Source: Micropterus salmoides (lineage: Eukaryota > Chordata > Actinopteri > Centrarchiformes > Centrarchidae). Taken from it: a stretch of 64,000 bases of DNA. The stretch covers positions 5,981,187 through 6,045,186 of the forward strand of contig NW_024040707.1 of NCBI RefSeq assembly GCF_014851395.1, given 5' to 3'. Shown one piece after another: positions 38,136-47,122 of this stretch (positions are counted from its first letter, which is position 1; each line of letters begins with the position of its first letter). The notes beneath the pieces were generated by a model that saw nothing but the letters and a program-made list of their open reading frames with translations, made no database searches and had not been told where the DNA came from. The position numbers and the translations under genes were made by a program.

Positions 38136-40915
38136 ACTCATTAACTGACTGAAACTCTGTGGTAAACCACAACCTACTATATATACTGTTTATGTGGTAG
38201 TATTGTAAAGGAGTGTGTGTATGAAATGCATACTGTATTATAATCGTGTGTGTGTGTGTGTGTGTGTGTGCTACATGAATTTACTGTATGTGTGAGTGTT
38301 TTACCTTTTTCTGACCCACTTCAGTAGAGGAAACCACAACTTCCTGTTAGTTAGTGAGTGAGAAAGAGGCAGAGAGAGAGAGAGAGAAGTTGGTGTATGA
38401 TGTTTTTCTCCACACACCCTGTTAGTGCTCAGTGTGCTGGTGTAAGCATTAATATGAAAGGATCGGGGTGAAGAAAACAGACAAACAGCAAACTCACTGA
38501 GACTTGAAGCACACCGGTTCCCTTACGTTTCCTTCATTATCTTCCCTTATATTATATTGACATAGTAGTTATAGTAAATCACCCTTAGCATTATAATTAC
38601 ATGAAGTCAAGGTAAACTGTATTATCCCACAAGGGGAAATTCATGTGATCATACACGTCCTGTTTAATGCACATAGGTACATACACACATACACATACAC
38701 ATTCACATACACACACCCCATGCACCCACACACAAACGCCACAGAGGTGTCGAAAATTAACCTATAAAATGCTGGCAAACGTAACTCATCAGGTTTGTCT
38801 GACAACCTAATTGGAGTTACATTAACTAGTCAAATTTATAGCTGCACTTTTACATTAAATCCACTATGTGTATGAAATCAAGTCATCTGTACAGTAACAT
38901 TACTTCATAATTCATATATAGTACTATCACTAATAAAAGTAGTAATACCACGGTGTAGAAATACTCAGCAACAAGTAAAAGTCCTGTAAGTCACAAAAGT
39001 TTACTCAAGAAAACATGCATAAGTGTTCAAATAACTTAAATACTTAAAGTAACAAAAGTAAAATGATGCAGAAGGGACCATTTCAGAATAATTTACAGTA
39101 TAATACGTTTGATTTATAGTCCACTATCACAAATTTACCTCAAGGGGCTTTACAATCTGTACAGCATAGACACACTCTGTTCTTAGGCCCTCAATCTGGA
39201 TAAGGAACCCTCCTCCCCCAAAAAACCTGGAATGTATTTTATTGTAATAAGTTATAATGACTACAGATATCACGGTCTGTGCCTCACGTAATTATTAAAT
39301 TTTTATGCTTAACAAATACATAAGTACAAGTGTACCACTGTAGTTAAGATAAAAATATGTAACTATATATTCTTGTAATGATTTCGATCCTTTGTTTATT
39401 GGTATAACAAACTGAATCATCATCTGTGTATCCTAGGCATGCGTCCATTCATCCCAGACAAGGATGTTGGGGTGTTTGAGAGTTTCCTGGAGAGCATCGG
39501 GATCCGGGAGGGTGGAATTTTGACTGACAGCTTTGGACGCATCAAACGCAGCATGAGCAACATGTCGGCTACGGCCATGAGAGAGTAAGTAGGGCAGGAC
39601 GTGTTACTTGGGATTTGGGATTGGCTCAACACTTGGTTTAAACTCAGTTCGGATTCTGTAGATGTTATGTTGTCTTAGCTTTAGGGCTGGACGATATGGC
39701 CAAAGATGTTATCACGATAAAAAGTTTCATATCTTTTAATATCGATAATTATCACGATAAGTATCAAATTGTTTTTTCAAAAGTTTAAAGGCTGATTTTT
39801 GCTCCTGAGTGAAAATTGAAGAAACCTGATGGTTAAAACTTTTCTTTATGGTCATGGTTTATGAGATAGAATATTCAAAATAGTTATGATAAAATCTTTG
39901 TCAACAAATATCTTTAAGTAAAATTAAGTAAAACCTTTTTCAGTCCTTTTTCCTCCACAGAATAAACTTCTTAATAAGAAAAATTATGTCCTAATTCGTG
40001 TATGATTCAAGTGAATAAAATCAAACATTTATTGAATATTTATTGAAGATTTGTTATATTGTTATTGAAAAAAAATATATTGCGATAATTATTGTTATTG
40101 TTTTATTGTCCAGCCCTGCTTATCTTATTGGTTTGAAGGAATTTATTATATTTTTTATTAAATAGTATTTTTAATAAAACTGAAGAGCACCAACCAACTT
40201 CTTGTATATTATATTGAATTAATATAAAACAAAGGCATGACATTTTGCTGCTGCAGTTTGGAAACTAACACGTGCATCATTATTATCTATTCATTTTAAA
40301 TAAAAAATATCTGTTCCCTTTGACTGTCGGCATGTAGTGTTTTTCTTTACCCAGTCAGTAGCTCATGTACAGTATAAGTATGCTTACCATTGTGGGTAAC
40401 ATTGTTGTGTTCTCCCAGTGTCATCTTTAATCTGTTAAAAAATTTAAATGGACTATAAAAAGATATCACACTCATGTAAATATGAAATCTTATAAGAGGT
40501 TATGTTATTTGTGACATTGTGTTTGTCAATTTAAAAAGCTTTTGGTTCAGGATTTTGCGTTGAGATCATGCTTAATAAAGTTATTGTAGCTTTTGATCAA
40601 TGCTCCTCTTACTTTGATACAACACGGGGGCCACTTTTAGGACACACAAAAATACATTTAATTTCTTTTTGTAAAAATAAGTGTGAATTTTATGTAATAT
40701 TCATTTTTACCTGGACATTTGAATCACCCGGAAGTCACAGAGGTGAGGCAGCATTTAGATAATCTGTTTTTTCCCCACCCAGCAGGTATGACAACTGCTC
40801 TGTGTCAGGATCTCAGGAATTCAATCGACGCATTACTGACATTACCCACGACATCGAGACGCTCGGCTTCCAGGACACACACGGAGACATTGAGGAGGAG
40901 GACTACTACCTTTGA
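25583..40915 (+). CDS. ccm2l: CCM2-like scaffold protein (complete, eleven coding exons)
   Basis: CCM2L is the endothelial paralogue of malcavernin (CCM2). From known biology it binds KRIT1 through its PTB domain and modulates MEKK3 signalling in heart and vessel growth. The exons are 25583-25612, 27664-27831, 27933-28016, 30387-30570, 33595-34234, 36430-36559, 37002-37065, 37513-37669, 37947-38085, 39437-39584 and 40786-40915. The protein starts MDYEPKKSKK, then GFVSPIKRLVW, a PTB domain through exons 2-6, interrupted by a Gly-rich GSWERR-repeat segment in exon 5, and a C-terminal helical domain in exons 9-10. Every junction phase agrees, and the corrected length is 623 codons (human about 571). 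Exon 5 contains two extra bases, each in a homopolymer, which would truncate the product if real. The neighbour xkr7 agrees with human synteny. Confidence 0.93.
25882..25941. repeat. Three copies of a 15-mer in alternating orientation
   Basis: AAATCTGTGTGAATT occurs at 25882-25896 and again at 25927-25941. Its exact reverse complement AATTCACACAGATTT lies between them at 25904-25918. The spacers are 7 and 8 bp, so either pair can form a perfect 15-bp hairpin stem. No gene or known element accounts for it. Confidence 0.9.
27602..27640. repeat. (CT)n microsatellite forming the exon 2 polypyrimidine tract
   Basis: A CT tract of about 38 bp ends about 23 bp before the AG of the ccm2l exon 2 acceptor. 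It supplies the pyrimidine tract used for splicing. Confidence 0.93.
27664..27831 (+). CDS. ccm2l: ccm2l exon 2 (N-terminal part, start of PTB domain)
   Basis: The acceptor is GTCTGCAG and the donor AAG|GTAGAA, both phase 0, with 56 codons. It encodes GFVSPIKRLVWSKSS, then YRRPLHTVPLYPPDYLIHPE and FDYVEKEVK. The RRPLH, YPPDYL and DY-EKEVK blocks are shared with CCM2/CCM2L. Confidence 0.95.
27933..28016 (+). CDS. ccm2l: ccm2l exon 3 (PTB domain)
   Basis: A 28-codon phase-0 exon after CATCTTAG encodes FLGHLTWVSVSLNPSSRDEL followed by LQLLDTAR. It is nearly the same as recalled mammalian CCM2L. The donor is AGG|GTTGGT, a weak but valid GT site. Confidence 0.94.
28017..30386 (+). other. ccm2l intron 3 with AT-rich degenerate repeats
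   Basis: A 2.37-kb intron, strongly AT-rich. From 28019 to about 28520 it shows degenerate recurrences of words such as ATCTATAACTAA and AATCAATAA, like an eroded tandem array. From 28681 to 29894 it carries five copies of a 15-mer near TCAGGTGGTGCAACC. No coding sequence is seen. Confidence 0.75.
28681..29894. repeat. Five copies of a 15-mer (TCAGGTGGTGCAACC type) in singlet plus two doublets
   Basis: Copies start at 28681, 29125, 29146, 29859 and 29880, all in the same orientation, differing by one to three bases. Both doublets have an exact 21-bp start-to-start spacing. The intervening DNA is AT-rich, so these GC-richer words stand out. They may be internal repeats of a non-autonomous transposon or protein-binding sites; I cannot tell which. 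Confidence 0.85.
30387..30570 (+). CDS. ccm2l: ccm2l exon 4 (PTB domain core)
   Basis: The acceptor is GGTCAGTAG|CAG; the preceding CAG would put TAG in frame, so the second AG is used. It encodes QLKVLPLKTSMDQDCILSLS, ARCLLLTWRDNEKLLVRIPT and HEIAAASYLRDDALHLLVLK. It leaves in phase 1 at ACAG|GTGAGG. The segment from LSLSA to LVLKT is the most conserved PTB stretch of CCM2 and CCM2L. Confidence 0.95.
31499..31580. repeat. Dispersed repeat fragment (AACTGAAGAAGCC type)
   Basis: The segment reads GAACTGAAGAAGCC, GGATGAGAAGCAATACGTC and CAAGTCCAGCTGCCCTTGA. I have seen this combination as a repeated retroelement tail in many fish loci. I could not name the family from this short piece. Confidence 0.4.
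32233..33198. mobile_element. Candidate non-autonomous DNA transposon
   Basis: The left end reads ATGCTGCATTCAGACC and the right end, reverse-complemented, reads GTGAGCATTCAGGGCGG, sharing GCATTCAG in inverted orientation. Both flanks are CG-rich with GCGA/TCGC words (for example GCGATTTAAACGCGATAACG), as in several fish miniature elements. There is no transposase. Borders and superfamily are uncertain. Confidence 0.35.
33595..34234 (+). CDS. ccm2l: ccm2l exon 5 (Gly-rich GSWERR repeat segment) with two net +1 frame changes
   Basis: The exon opens in frame with LNVDTVVAGDDSLDRKK, but that frame stops at 33692-33694. From the A8 run at 33642-33649 onward, the frame one base later encodes ERRHTICGVDWRPSL, a Gly-rich stretch, and repeats such as GGSWERR, GGSWENR and GGSWEKR. 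After the G4 run at 34113-34116 the third frame gives GSWERGKSYGSWERR and the conserved PDAYCNLVILAVENR before the donor AGG|GTGGGT. The exon is 640 bp; removing one base at each run gives 638 bp and restores all junction phases. The Gly/SWERR segment is also present in human CCM2L as I recall it. Confidence 0.9.
33796..34110 (+). repeat. Purine-rich coding tandem repeat in ccm2l exon 5
   Basis: The + strand is almost all G and A, built from GGAGGAGG, GGGAGCTGGGAGA and similar units encoding poly-Gly and GSWERR repeats. It has many G-runs able to form quadruplexes and is a difficult template. The minus strand gives a long Pro-rich spurious frame. Confidence 0.9.
34235..36429 (+). other. ccm2l intron 5
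   Basis: About 2.2 kb. No gene is recognised. A dispersed-repeat-like piece at about 34850-34960 contains ATCACCAACGTCATTATGAC and a GGTGGTTGAGATACAG word. The intron ends in a GT microsatellite (36400-36424) immediately before the exon 6 acceptor. Confidence 0.75.
36400..36424. repeat. (GT)n microsatellite at the exon 6 acceptor
   Basis: A GT tract ends five bases before the acceptor AG of ccm2l exon 6 (GTGCATGTAG|GATGC), so the usual polypyrimidine tract is replaced by alternating GT. Confidence 0.93.
36430..36559 (+). CDS. ccm2l: ccm2l exon 6 (end of PTB domain)
   Basis: It encodes DAAEEYCSLICQMFQIIYGH, QTIECVDRAGFHHSVPDRYW and LQR, and leaves in phase 1 at AGGA|GTGAGT. The C-terminal PTB helix (EEYCSLICQMFQIIY) and the ECVDRAG block match CCM2/CCM2L. 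Confidence 0.95.
37002..37065 (+). CDS. ccm2l: ccm2l exon 7
   Basis: A 64-bp exon completes Ser and encodes DSCLTDMSYSYDPEFSCCSS, then splits a Tyr codon (TA|GTGAGT). Read without splicing the TA would become a TAG stop, so the phase-2 junction matters. The YDPEFSCCSS block is the CCM2L linker motif. Confidence 0.92.
37513..37669 (+). CDS. ccm2l: ccm2l exon 8 (linker)
   Basis: The first base completes Tyr, then DGSQDAFELYYSETYSESSS, a Ser-rich stretch and LLLMQEYMIT. It ends at phase 0 with ACT|GTGAGT. QEYMIT starts the C-terminal helical domain. Confidence 0.93.
37680..37946. repeat. Dispersed TTAGG-rich repeat in ccm2l intron 8
   Basis: The segment starts after a G-run, contains TAGGGACCAAAATGCTTAAC, GGTTAAGGTTAGGCATGTAG and TTAAGGTTAGGGAAAGGGG, and ends in a GT repeat. 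It resembles a common fish repeat with GGGACC and GGTTAGG words. A related copy lies at 60590-60790. Confidence 0.65.
37947..38085 (+). CDS. ccm2l: ccm2l exon 9 (C-terminal helical domain)
   Basis: The acceptor AAG follows a GT microsatellite. It encodes LRNKLSPVELQHFAVLLREY, RLGSNIDHFCSELLQLYGDN and RKFLLM, then leaves in phase 1 at ATGG|GTGAGA. This is the harmonin-homology-like helical domain of CCM2/CCM2L. Confidence 0.95.
38102..38133. repeat. (CA)n microsatellite
   Basis: A pure CA tract of about 32 bp begins 16 bp after the exon 9 donor. Confidence 0.96.
39108..39235 (+). repeat. Dispersed repeat, one of two related copies
   Basis: The segment contains TTTACCTCAAGGGGCTTTAC, AATCTGTACAGCATAGACAC and GGATAAGGAACCCTCC. 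A diverged copy in the same orientation lies at 62790-62900. The GCCTCAAG-GCTTTACA-TCTGTA order is a familiar fish repeat, but I cannot name the family. Confidence 0.6.
39437..39584 (+). CDS. ccm2l: ccm2l exon 10 (end of helical domain)
   Basis: It completes Gly and encodes MRPFIPDKDVGVFESFLESI, GIREGGILTDSFGRIKRSMS and NMSATAMR, then splits a Glu codon at GA|GTAAGT. The MRPFIPD and ILTDSFGR blocks are hallmarks of CCM2/CCM2L. Confidence 0.96.
39682..40118. mobile_element. hAT-type non-autonomous element with 8-bp target duplication
   Basis: The element starts TAGGGCTGGACGATATGG and ends TTGTCCAGCCCTG, forming inverted ends. It is flanked by CTTAGCTT (39674-39681) and CTTATCTT (40119-40126), an 8-bp duplication with one mismatch. 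The interior is AT-rich with ATCACGATAA words and no transposase. It sits in ccm2l intron 10. Confidence 0.82.
40786..40915 (+). CDS. ccm2l: ccm2l exon 11 (C-terminus)
   Basis: After CCAGCAG it completes Glu and encodes YDNCSVSGSQEFNRRITDIT, HDIETLGFQDTHGDIEEEDY and YL, with TGA at 40913-40915. The block ITDITHDIETLG matches the C-terminal motif of CCM2/CCM2L, and the acidic end is typical. Confidence 0.94.
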
Positions 40916-41102
40916 TGGAGGGAAACAGAGGTTTTGATTTCTCAATGAATTCAGGCAGTGTTTGAAGTTTTAATTTTGCCCACGTGCACCTGAGCAGCAG
41001 CAGCAGTTTCCAGATATGTAAAAAATAAATTGTCGGACAGTGGTAGCCTTTTTGATGTTTTAAACGGCACTTCCTGCTCTATGTACAGACAGAAAAGCAG
41101 AC

Positions 41103-41108
41103 AATAAA
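41103..41108 (+). terminator. Candidate polyadenylation signal of ccm2l
   Basis: AATAAA lies about 190 bp after the stop codon, followed by AATAAGACC; a related AAATAAATTG word lies near 41024. These predict a short 3' UTR. No RNA evidence is available here. Confidence 0.4.
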
Positions 41109-42471
41109 TAAGACCAGCAAGTCAGTGAAATTAAACAACAGTAAGAAAGTTATTTTATAGAAAACTAAAGCTGTCAAATTAATTTTAACTTAAGTAAAAT
41201 ATGAAATATTTCAATGTTATCATACAGTAAATGCACAGCAAAACTAGGATCAAACAATGCAAATGTTATTTTAAGTTCAATAATTTAAAATGCATCATTG
41301 CTGCTAAAATGAAAATTAAAACTCCACTGACTTGTGTATTTTCTATGTATTTCATACGAATAAAAAACTGAATCTGAATTAAACAGAATGTTCTGCCTGT
41401 AGCTGTTTTTGACGACTGAAATCAATGAAATCTCAGTCTGATCATCTCTGTAAATCACAGGAAAAGGAAAACCAGACTTTTTCAAGTTTTATCCTCCAGA
41501 TCCAAAGACCAAGATCAGAGTTTATATGTCAACTTGTGCCAAAATTGTCAGAAACAAACGAAATCTGAAAAACAAGACTTTTTCAGAATGAGCAGTACAG
41601 TTATTGTACTTCAGCTTCAAAAGTAATAAACAAAGACTCTGAGTCTTTAAGGAATTTGTAAGAAAAATCATAATCATCATCAGTCTACTTTTGAATCAAT
41701 TCTGGATTCAGCTTATATCACAAAATGTGCACAAGGCAAATGAAATAATCAAAATAATTTTCAAAGCTTCTGTAAAATGGTATTTTCTGCAGGGATTGCA
41801 ATACCTAACAGTCACCACACGGAGGCAACTGAGGATAAAGGGCTGATTAACATCCTTGCTACTGAGCTAAAGGCCCACTATTACGCAGAAGATAGATATA
41901 TGGATTTACCCAAAATCTCTCTCTCTCTTTCTCCCTGTGTGTCTCCCTCTCTCTCCCAATGCTGCATTGACCCATTATCCTGGCGGCAGAATCATAACCT
42001 TCCCATGGTGCAGTGCTTCTCTGCCCCCTGGTCCTCTCCACTGCCAGCCTCACTGAACATCAGAGAGAGAGAGAGAGACAGAGTCAGTACACCCATGGGC
42101 TTCACCCGAGTCATGTTAGTCCCCCTGCTCTCATTATGTAATAGACTAACGCTGTGTGAAACAGATTTACAACACACATCCCACGCAATCAAAATTCTAA
42201 ATATGCTTTGACAAAGCTGTTCCACGCCCCTGGAAAATAATGACAAGCTTTCTTTTGTGTTGGAGGAATGTTTGGGCTCATTGTAGACAAACAGCAATAT
42301 AGTAGCTACTTCTTGTTTCGTGTCTAAATGTCAAAGGTTATGGTTAGCGTTCATATCAGTCAAAATGATACCAGGAAATGGGATGATGTTCAGTTCTATT
42401 ATCAGGACAGGAGATAAACTCTGAGGTCATTTTTGTCAGTTGTAGTTTTAGGGCAATGTTGGTTCGTGTAT

Positions 42472-42489
42472 TGGTGTGTGTGTATGTGT

Positions 42490-42525
<36 letters not shown>
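42472..42525. repeat. (GT)n microsatellite with GTAT interruptions
   Basis: A GT tract of about 54 bp interrupted twice by GTAT. Confidence 0.94.
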
Positions 42526-42526
<1 letters not shown>

Positions 42527-42630
42527 AGGGGCAGCAGACACATTGTATAAACTTGATCCTCATCATCGGATTACAGCTCTGTAACCTCTGCAATCATCCA
42601 TGTGGCGGCATTTACTATGGTATTATCATC

Positions 42631-42645
42631 ACACACACACACTCA

Positions 42646-42677
<32 letters not shown>
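42631..42677. repeat. (CA)n microsatellite with CACT interruptions
   Basis: A CA tract of about 47 bp with CACTCACT near its left side. Together with the GT tract 105 bp upstream, the two arms are complementary. Confidence 0.94.
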
Positions 42678-42681
<4 letters not shown>

Positions 42682-43055
42682 CCTTCTGTTTGTTTTATGC
42701 AGCCTTGCGTCATCGTGGGTCCTAGGTCAAATAATAGTTTTTGTTTTCTCCTACAGCATAACAAGCTCTGTCAGAGTCATAATATTTGTCCCTCTACATA
42801 ATATATTTTTATGTTTTTTGTTATTCAGGTTTCAATTTGATTAAAATTTATATTTAAAGTAATGTTTATTTAAATGCCTCATTTTAAGATATAATAATTA
42901 TTCTTAGATTTTTAAATAATTGATGCATATCTGTTCAATTTCATCTCAATCTGTGTATTATTGTAAAAATATTTCTTACTTGCTTAATTGAAATCTGATA
43001 TATTATGACAGTTATACTTCATATTGGATATATTGCATGATATATATTAATTGTA

Positions 43056-43170
43056 GGGTCTCTGTAAATAATATAAAGAGTACAGTCTAGACCTGCTTTA
43101 TATGACAAGTGCAATGAAATAACTACTGTTGTGAATAAATTTATAAATAAATTGAATTAAAATGAAATCA
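43056..43170 (+). mobile_element. 5'-truncated L2 LINE 3' tail
   Basis: The segment contains TCTGTAAATAATATAAAGAG, GTACAGTCTAGACCTGC and a terminal ATAAATAAATTGAATTAAAA. It is a diverged version of the 3' end of the LINE at 6834-8815, here on the + strand and without coding sequence. Confidence 0.65.
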
Positions 43171-44029
43171 ATTGGAATAAAAAATACAAATATACATATA
43201 TTACATGTTTAAAATGCATTGTAATGTAATTTTTGGTCTTGTTATATATTATGCACACACACACAGGTAGAAGAAATAGCTATTTAAAATGTAATTACAC
43301 CCAGGCAACTACATCACAGCTGGGTGTGGCCATAAACACAACAGACAACACCTAAGATCAACATTAACAAACTGACACCTTCACATGTAGACAAAAAAAC
43401 ATGTATTATAATACATAAACAGCCATGCCATAATGCAGACGAAAAATTTCCAGTGAGATCAAACTGAATTAAATGATGTCACTATTGGATTTCTGTCCTG
43501 CTGTTGTTCCAGCTGAGCTGGAGGGTCAGTTTTAGTTCATTTGTTGCTCTGCAGATGTCGGGGGTCAGGGGTGTACAATAACAAACTCTCAGCCTGCAGG
43601 GATTATAGTGTGGTTGTCCTACTCAGCCCTGGTTGGTGTCACTGCAGGGATCACTGCAGAGAAAATCCACCATGGTTTCATAACAAAAAGCCAACAGCCA
43701 ATCAAAGCTGCTGCAGTGACAGCTCAGCTAATGCCTCAGCAGCCCTGATACTCCAGAGATGCACAGAGAAATTTCACAGACACTGCAGAAAAAAAATAAA
43801 ATAAAAAATTTTAATAAATAAACACCCAACAGAAAAACAAAACAAAAAACACCACTTCAAAGTGAAGACAACGGTTAAAATGAAAATCCAACACTGATCC
43901 TTAATGTGCAGTTTGATATATAATAATAGGACAGGACTATTAATTTATTTATTGATGATTGTTTATTTAACAAGGACAAAACACAATACATTAATTTCAT
44001 CAGATTTGATTAAAATATTTTATTATAAT

Positions 44030-45640
44030 ATAATAATAATAATAATAATCTTTATTTGTAGAGCACTTTTCAAAAACAAGTTACAAAGTGCTTTAACAAG
44101 TGTAAAGAATAATACAAAAAAACAAGATAAGAGCATGAAAAATTAATATAAAATTAGTAAAATACAATAAAATAAAAGGGATGAAATAAAGTCAAATAAG
44201 ATCAGGAAAGGCTCTCCTATAAAAGTATGTTTTAAGAAGGGACTTTCTGAAGTTCACTGACTCAGCCGATCTGATTTCCTCGGGCAGGCTGTTCCAGAGC
44301 CTCAGGGCCCTGACAGCAAACGCTCTGTCCCCTTTAGTTTTCAGTCGAGACTCTGGAACAGACAACAGACCTCTGCCCGAGGATCTCAAGGTACGTGCTG
44401 GTGTGTATGGGACTAAAAGGTCAGAAATATAACAAGGCGAGAGGCCATGAAGAGTCAATTCTAAAACATACTGGGAGCCAGTGTAATGAAGCTAAAATAG
44501 GAGTAATGTGGTCATATTTCTTTGTTCTGGTTAAAAGCCTGGCAGCTGAGTTCTGGACAGTCTGGAGTCGATCAATAGATTTTTGGGTTAAACAGGTGAA
44601 AAGGCTGTTGCAATAATCCAGGCGTGATGAGATGAAGGCGTGTAAAATGGTCTCGGTGTCCTTAAAAATTAACATAGATCGAATTTTTGCTATATTTCTA
44701 AGTTGATAAAAACATGATTGAACAAGCTTTGTGATGTGCTGCTCGAAATTTAAATTACTATCAAACCAGACACCAAGGTTCTTTGCCACAGGCTTAATGT
44801 GATTTACTAGGGAACCAGCAGATGGCAGTATTTGATTTGCCATCTGCTGGGAGCCAATGACCAGGGTTTCTGTTTTGTCTGAGTTCAGCTGGAGGAAATT
44901 ATTTGACATCCATTTTTTAACTTCACAAAGGCAGTTGTTAAGTGAACTCAGCATTCCAGGGTCTGTGGATCTGACGGGCAAGTACATTTGTGTGTCATCA
45001 GCATAAATATGAAAAGAAATGCCATGTTTATGGATAATATGTCCAAGGGGAAGTAGATACAAGGAAAACAAAACGGGTCCTAAGACCGACCCCTGAGGCA
45101 CACCATATTTAACTGGACAGAATGAGGAGACATAGTTGTTTACAGACACGCAAAACTTCCTATTTGACAGGTAAGATGAAAACCATTCTAGGGCGGTACC
45201 AGAGATCCCCACCCAGTGCCTCAGTCTGTCTAACATGATGTTGTGATCAATGGTGTCAAAAGCAGCGCTAAGGTCCAGGAGTACCAGGACTGAGCACATG
45301 CCTTCATCAGCAGACATTAAAAGGTCATTGATGACTTTAAGCAGGGCAGTCTCAGTGCTGTGGTACTTCCTGAAACCAGACTGAAACTTTTCAAATAATT
45401 TGTTATTTTCCAGTACAGTGAGCAGCTGTTTGGACACAATTCTTTCTAGAATCTTTGCAATAAAAGGCAGTTTTGAAATTGGTCTAAAATTATGTGGGAG
45501 GGAGGGATCTAAACCAGGTTTCTTTAAAAGTGGGTTCACGCAAGCCGTTTTAAAATAATCAGGGACACAACCAGTAGATAGGGAGCTGTTGAAAACAGAG
45601 ATCAAATGGGGCCCAACAGAATCTATTACTTTCAGTAGGT
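44030..45640 (-). mobile_element. L2-like LINE with long reverse transcriptase, frameshifted near its end
   Basis: The minus strand at 45605-44421 encodes 394 codons: KTACVNPLLKKPGLDP, FRPISKLPFIAKILERIVSK, FQSGFRKYHSTETALLKVIN, LDLSAAFDTIDHNIML, GVPQGSVLGPVLFSLYLLPL, YADDTQMYLPV, LNSDKTETLVIG and LASLHWLPV. The remaining C-terminal part is in another frame at 44192-44458, so one frameshift near 44430 breaks the copy. The 3' end carries an AGCACTTT-type block and an ATT-repeat tail at about 44030-44050. The 5' half with the endonuclease is absent. It belongs to the same L2 group as the copy at 6834 but to another subfamily. Confidence 0.92.
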
Positions 45641-46320
45641 ATTACATCAAGTGGGCTTATTATTATGTATCAGTTCTCCCAGACTAAAGCTTTAAAAACA
45701 AGACAGTTTTAGTGAATTAACAGAACAAGTAACAGAGTGCACCGGGATACAAACACCATTTGACATGATTATCTAAAAAAAAAAAAAAAACAGACACTAC
45801 TTCTCAACTAGCTACAATAAAAGCCACAAACATTTCATCAGAATGAGAAATTTCCAGACACCTCCTATGAATGTAATTTTAACACATGCCAAATAGGCAG
45901 CGTAGCTTAGTTATATATTTCTCGATTTGTAATATGCTGAAGGATTTCTTTTCCTACTTGATGTAGAGGGTTTTAAAGTAACTTACTGTCTGATACTAAG
46001 TAGTAGGGAAAAATCCCGGGTGCCCAATGTCAAAAAATACTTTTGACAATATTGTTGTATACACTATTGTATTTGTACTTTTACTGCTATTAATAATCGT
46101 CATTTTCAGAAGCCTGCAAATACCCCACAAGGCAGGAAAACAACGTATTATGCAGTAATAGTAACAAATAGAAAAACTTTTATTCCCTTTAAGAAGAGGA
46201 TGAGCACAAAGAGGAAAAAGGGTGAGCAAATATAGCCTAATTTAAATATTCTGTTTTGAAACATTTATTTATAATAAATATATATATATATAAAATCGAT
46301 GATAGTAGGCTTTATTTATG

Positions 46321-46505
46321 GTCATTATATTTCAGTGGTGGGACGTTGCACAGTGCAGTTACTCAAGGAACGTCGTTACGTATTAGCGTGTGGACCAATG
46401 AGAGCTGAGGTGGGCGTAAAGCGGTCTCGCACCGGGTAAAAGGGATTTGATAGTTGCGGGTCTCGAGCCGAGCCTTCAGTTGACTTCCTCGGTGGGACAG
46501 AGACC
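46321..46505 (+). promoter_or_regulatory. Promoter and 5' UTR of the CABLES-family gene
   Basis: Base composition changes from AT-rich to CG-rich here. A CCAAT box lies in GGACCAATGAGAG (46391-46403), followed by GGGCGTAAAGCGG and CTCGCACCGGG. No good TATA box is seen. The CpG-rich character continues through the first exon, as in a CpG-island promoter. Confidence 0.55.
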
Positions 46506-47122
46506 ATGGCGGCGGCGGCGGCTGCTGCCTGTGGCCCGCACAGCGCTGCGATAACGGCCGCTGCTAGCGGCAAGAAAACGCACAGTAACAGGGAACACAG
46601 TCGGAGGAACCGGGAGAACTCTCGCCGGAGACAAGCGGCTCTTTTGTTTCTCAGTAACATCTCCCTGGACGGACGACCAGTTAACGACCAGAGTAATTCA
46701 GCCGACAATGCAGGAAGCCGCCAGCACAAAGAGACCGACTTGGAGGGAGCCGACTTCGGCTCTGCGGTGGCGACACCGACCGGGTTGTGCCCGGAGCTGG
46801 GAAACAGCAGCTACGGGACATTCTCCAGTTTGGCAGCGTCCGTGAGCTGCGGGAACGTCAGTCCCTCCCCGGCACAGAGGACACTCCTCAACATACCGCC
46901 TATCCTGGTCCTTCCGTCGGACACGGGGTTCAACGATGTGGGGAGCGCGGAGGTGCTGGTGGAGTGCCGCAGAGGCTCGTTCCCCCCACCGGGGAACAGT
47001 AACCTGCTCTCGCCGTCCCCGTCCAACGTCAGCCTGCTGCCGTCGCCGATGGGACCGCGGAAATCTTCCACATTGCTGTCAGTTCAGAGCTGTAACTCTG
47101 TGTCCTCAGAGCCGCGACAAAG
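46506..47122 (+). CDS. cables2: CABLES-family protein (Cdk5 and Abl substrate), first coding exon
   Basis: CABLES proteins are adaptors that link Cdk5 or Cdk2 to Abl-type and other tyrosine kinases and carry a C-terminal cyclin-box-like domain. The ATG has a good context (GAGACCATGG). The exon encodes 205 residues: an Ala-rich start, a basic stretch, then ENSRRRQAALLFLSNISLDG, the RRRQAAL-FL-NISLDGRP signature I recognise from CABLES1 and CABLES2. A Ser/Pro-rich region follows (for example NLLSPSPSNVSLLPSPMG). It ends in phase 2 at CAAAG|GTGAGA. The cyclin-like C-terminus is not in the window. The paralogue call rests mainly on the human chromosome 20 location of CABLES2; CABLES1 remains possible. 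Confidence 0.78.

Larger units (their letters stand above)
38086..39436 (+). other. ccm2l intron 9
   Basis: This 1.35-kb intron starts with a CA repeat (38102-38133) and a GT repeat (38246-38271). It holds a LINE/SINE tail-like piece at 38610-38640 (ATCCCACAAGGGGAAATTC) and a dispersed repeat at 39108-39235. Confidence 0.8.
41109..46320. other. ccm2l-cables intergenic region
   Basis: AT-rich DNA with microsatellites (GT 42472-42525, CA 42631-42677), a degraded L2 3' tail (43056-43170), a long L2 reverse transcriptase copy (44030-45640), and unique-looking DNA up to the CABLES promoter. No other gene is seen. Confidence 0.75.

Noticed and set aside
46376..46729. 117-codon minus-strand frame over the CABLES first exon
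   Set aside because: It is GC-rich antisense of a coding exon with a recognised signature; the Ala-rich run is the complement of the GCN repeats.
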